Shown here: piece by piece, positions 61,350-64,000 of the stretch
Numbering within the stretch: the first letter of the stretch is position 1
Layout of the letters: the number at the start of each line of letters is the position of its first letter
Source: Cyanoderma ruficeps
Lineage: Eukaryota; Chordata; Aves; Passeriformes; Timaliidae
Direction of reading: 5' to 3'
Assembly (NCBI GenBank): GCA_008694505.1
Contig: VZDJ01007755.1
Coordinates: forward strand, 18,145,313-18,209,312
Length of the DNA: 64,000 nt
The notes under the pieces: generated by a model
The model's database searches: none
Told to the model about the DNA's origin: nothing
What the model saw: the letters and a program-made list of their open reading frames with translations, nothing else
Program-made: the position numbers and the translations under genes

Positions 61350-64000
61350 ATTCAAAGCTTTAATATATTTAGTTTATATATTTGATTTCAGTGATGGGTT
61401 TATAGAAACATTTTCCTTGTCCTTTGTTTCCAGAGGTAGCTACAAAAGACACTTTTCTGTAGCTAAATGAACTCCTTCCCAAGCCCTTGTTTACCTGTAC
61501 AAGCAGAACAACTATTTAAACAAGTATGTTTTCAATAGATACTTCTCCACTGTGTTCCTGCTATTTCCTATGCAATTGCCTTTGCAATCTTTTCCCAAGT
61601 TTTTCAGATTGTCCCTAGTGTATCAAAGTTTACATCCTTGCTCAAGTTTACAGTTGTGGTCAGCTATTTTCATGTTTTCAGTAAAGCAGAGCCAAGAAAG
61701 TGAAATTGTAGTGGATATGGTTGATGACTTTCTATTCCTTGTAGTATTTGATAATGTGCATTGGCATAATCAATTTGTTCAGTGCAATTGCAAACCATGG
61801 TGGTGCAAAGCAAAATGATGTTCACCTGCATCAGTTTTCTTTTTTGCCTTTAAAGGCCAAACACAGTGCCAGGAGACAAGGTGAGTGACTCAGTCAGGTG
61901 GAAGCAGCAGCACAAGTAGAAACTTCCCTCAGCTGTCCACTGGGCGGATGTGAACACAAGGTGCAGTTGCTACTCCTGAAAGATTTAGAACAGTTATTGT
62001 CTATTTATGGAGTGAAAAAGATGATTGGTTAGTCTTGATGCTCTTGAGATTAAAGCTTGCTGCTGGAAGTTAATAAAAAAACAGGTCAGAAAAATCTGAA
62101 TCAACTTTGCTTAGCTAGAAAAATGGTGATTTTGAAAAGATTAAAAAAATTTACAGGGTTTGTTTCTGGGAGTCCAGCAGTACTTGCATTAGAAGGGAAG
62201 TTTTTGTCTTTGATGCATTGTAGAAGACAAATCATAGAAAAAATGGTTGATAAAGGAAAATAGTGTTACTGGTCAATATTGTCAAATGCACAAAGCAGCC
62301 CCCTGTCAGAGTCGTGACAGCCTCCTGCATTGGTGCTTTTGAGTGAGGTTTGCTTTAATACTCAGCATCTGCTTATATGGATAACGCAGCTTTCTTAGCT
62401 TAAACAGATAAACAAATTTGAGGCAGCAGTATTTTATTTTGCACACTAGCCACTTCGCAGTGGACGTAATAAAAATGATGCTTTGGCTCTTAGGAATTAG
62501 CATTTTGATCACATTTGTGGCTGAAAAGAAATCCAGCCATGTTTAACCAAGAGCAGGATTGTATATTCGTTTTTCACATGTACATACATTTGTCACTTGT
62601 ACATTCTTTATATCAACTGATCTTTTTAGTAGTCTGTTCATGCCACATAGAGTTGTATTTATCATAGTGATTTGTGTAATGTATTTTCCTTATTACAAAT
62701 GCAGAACAGCTGTTTGTAGCCTCAGAACAAACAAATTTTTTAGGTGAGAGAAGAACTCCCTGCGCTGTGAAGCAGCGCATTGTATTTAGCTGAAGCCCTT
62801 CCCATCTGAGGAGATCAGATGAAGACTTGTGCTTTTGTTACTTAGTTTTGGAACAGATACTCCCTAATAACTGTGTTTCCAGGCAATGAGATGGGGCCTT
62901 CCCACAACAAACTATCATCCTGGAAGCTGAACTGCTTTAAGAAAAGCAGGCACAAAAAAAACTTGCTGTCCACAGAGGACCTCTGAGTCAGTCCTGGTGC
63001 AGCTAAGGTTGCACTGGGGGAGTTGTGAGCACAGGATGGAAACTGTGAGTGGAGTTTTAAAGCACCTGATTTGGGAAGATCTCTTGACACCTGATTTCCA
63101 GAACTGAGGGTGTTAGAGATAAGCAGAAGCTAGGGCTGGCTGTGTTCAAAGGAGGAAGGCTGTTTCTGACAGAGCAGATGTTAGTCAGTAGCCAAAGATG
63201 TACAGTGAACTTGCACTTCACAACCTGATCTGTCTCATTTCCCTGCACGTGTTTCTGGACGTGTGCATTATCATAAAGTCAGCAACCACACATTTGTTCA
63301 CGGCAGGGCTTAGTTGTCTTTTGTCCTTTCTGTCCCGTGCCTTTCTGGGTGTCAGGCAGGAAGGGTTGTTTCCTGTGTTTTCAAGAGTCAAGCATATCAT
63401 ATGCTTTTCTTTTTGTTTTAAAAACATAATTTCTTGTTACATGCAAAAGCCAGTGCAGCACTTTTCCTTTCAGGATATTTTTCACTCTCCTCAAGAAAGC
63501 TGTGTTCTCTAAGAAGCTGGCTCCAGACTATGTGTGACTCAACATTATTGTTGCCTGTTCTAAAAATGACTCATGGAAACAAACAAAATGAGCTGAGCGC
63601 TTAGGGAGACCTAGCTGGCAAACACAACCTTTTTGTTCCACTTCCCTCCAAGTGAGAAATTTTTAAGAATCAGCAGTGCAAGTTTAGTACTAAGAGTTGC
63701 AGAAGTTGTATCAACCATTTAATTTTTCCTTAACTGCTCCAGGACATTTCTAAATCCAACCCACAAATCCTCACAGGCCCATTTCTGCTAATGGGACAGG
63801 GCCATCTTCCTCTGGAAAGTTTCCCTTTAGACCCAGGATCTGTGCTGCCCGTGCTGGGACAGTTTAAGCCCTCATAATGCAGAGTAACTGATATTTGTAC
63901 ACTGCTCTAGAGTATTCCCTAAACTGTATCACAGCAGGGCACAATCCCAGCACCTTATTTTGAGGACACCTTTAGACCTTCCAGGGACAGCTTCCCATTC
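61350..64000. other. 3' flank of EMILIN2, no coding sequence seen
   Basis: About 2.6 kb, moderately AT-rich, without recognisable coding exons on either strand. In mammals LPIN2 lies next and is transcribed toward EMILIN2. No lipin C-terminal coding exon is visible on the minus strand here, so at most its 3'UTR is included. A minus-strand AATAAA (plus-strand 62,433-62,438) is compatible with such an end, but this is inference. Confidence 0.4.

Noticed and set aside
62842..63090. Minus-strand frame in the EMILIN2 3' flank considered as a LPIN2 exon
   Set aside because: It shows none of the residues expected of the lipin C-terminal region and lacks clear splice borders.

Overview
The window is vertebrate nuclear DNA, most likely from a bird. 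It is intron-rich, with GT-AG introns, one CpG island and AT-rich intergenic DNA. It carries CR1-type LINE 3' ends with the octamer-like tail typical of birds and other sauropsids, and one stretch resembling a songbird endogenous-retrovirus LTR. A songbird is therefore plausible but unproven. Nothing here is prokaryotic: there are no operons, CRISPR arrays or insertion sequences.

Layout. (1) About 1-11,510: the 3' part of SMCHD1 on the + strand. Eleven coding exons (531-11,206) join without a frame break into a 461-residue C-terminal segment. It contains the SMC-type hinge, a coiled-coil stretch and a basic, glutamine-rich tail, followed by a short 3'UTR with a canonical poly(A) signal at 11,487. 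(2) About 11,510-28,600: intergenic DNA with no convincing protein gene. It holds one exon-like segment (12,747-12,909) and a minus-strand poly(A)-signal/A-tail motif (25,708-25,740). (3) About 28,750-30,060: a CpG island that is the presumed EMILIN2 promoter and first two exons. (4) 29,270-61,292: the complete EMILIN2 coding region on the + strand. Eight exons total 3,210 nt and encode 1,069 aa: signal peptide, EMI domain, long coiled-coil region in one 1.9-kb exon, proline-rich linker with a vestigial collagen-like stretch, and C1q domain. (5) About 61,350-64,000: 3' flank without coding sequence. In mammals the next gene, LPIN2, lies convergent here, so this may be its 3'UTR or the intergenic gap.

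The gene order SMCHD1-EMILIN2, both in the same direction, matches human 18p11.32, so this is a conserved syntenic block. The two genes are not known to share a pathway. SMCHD1 is a nuclear epigenetic silencer and EMILIN2 a secreted extracellular-matrix glycoprotein.

Repeats seen: three CR1 fragments (33.3-33.5 kb, 55.6-56.4 kb, 59.0-59.2 kb), one probable ERV LTR (42.7-43.5 kb), a 70-bp diverged tandem duplication, a perfect 34-bp tandem duplication and a few microsatellites and hairpins. I found no evidence of a novel biological system. The findings below are modest leads, mainly about exon architecture, untranslated exons and repeats.
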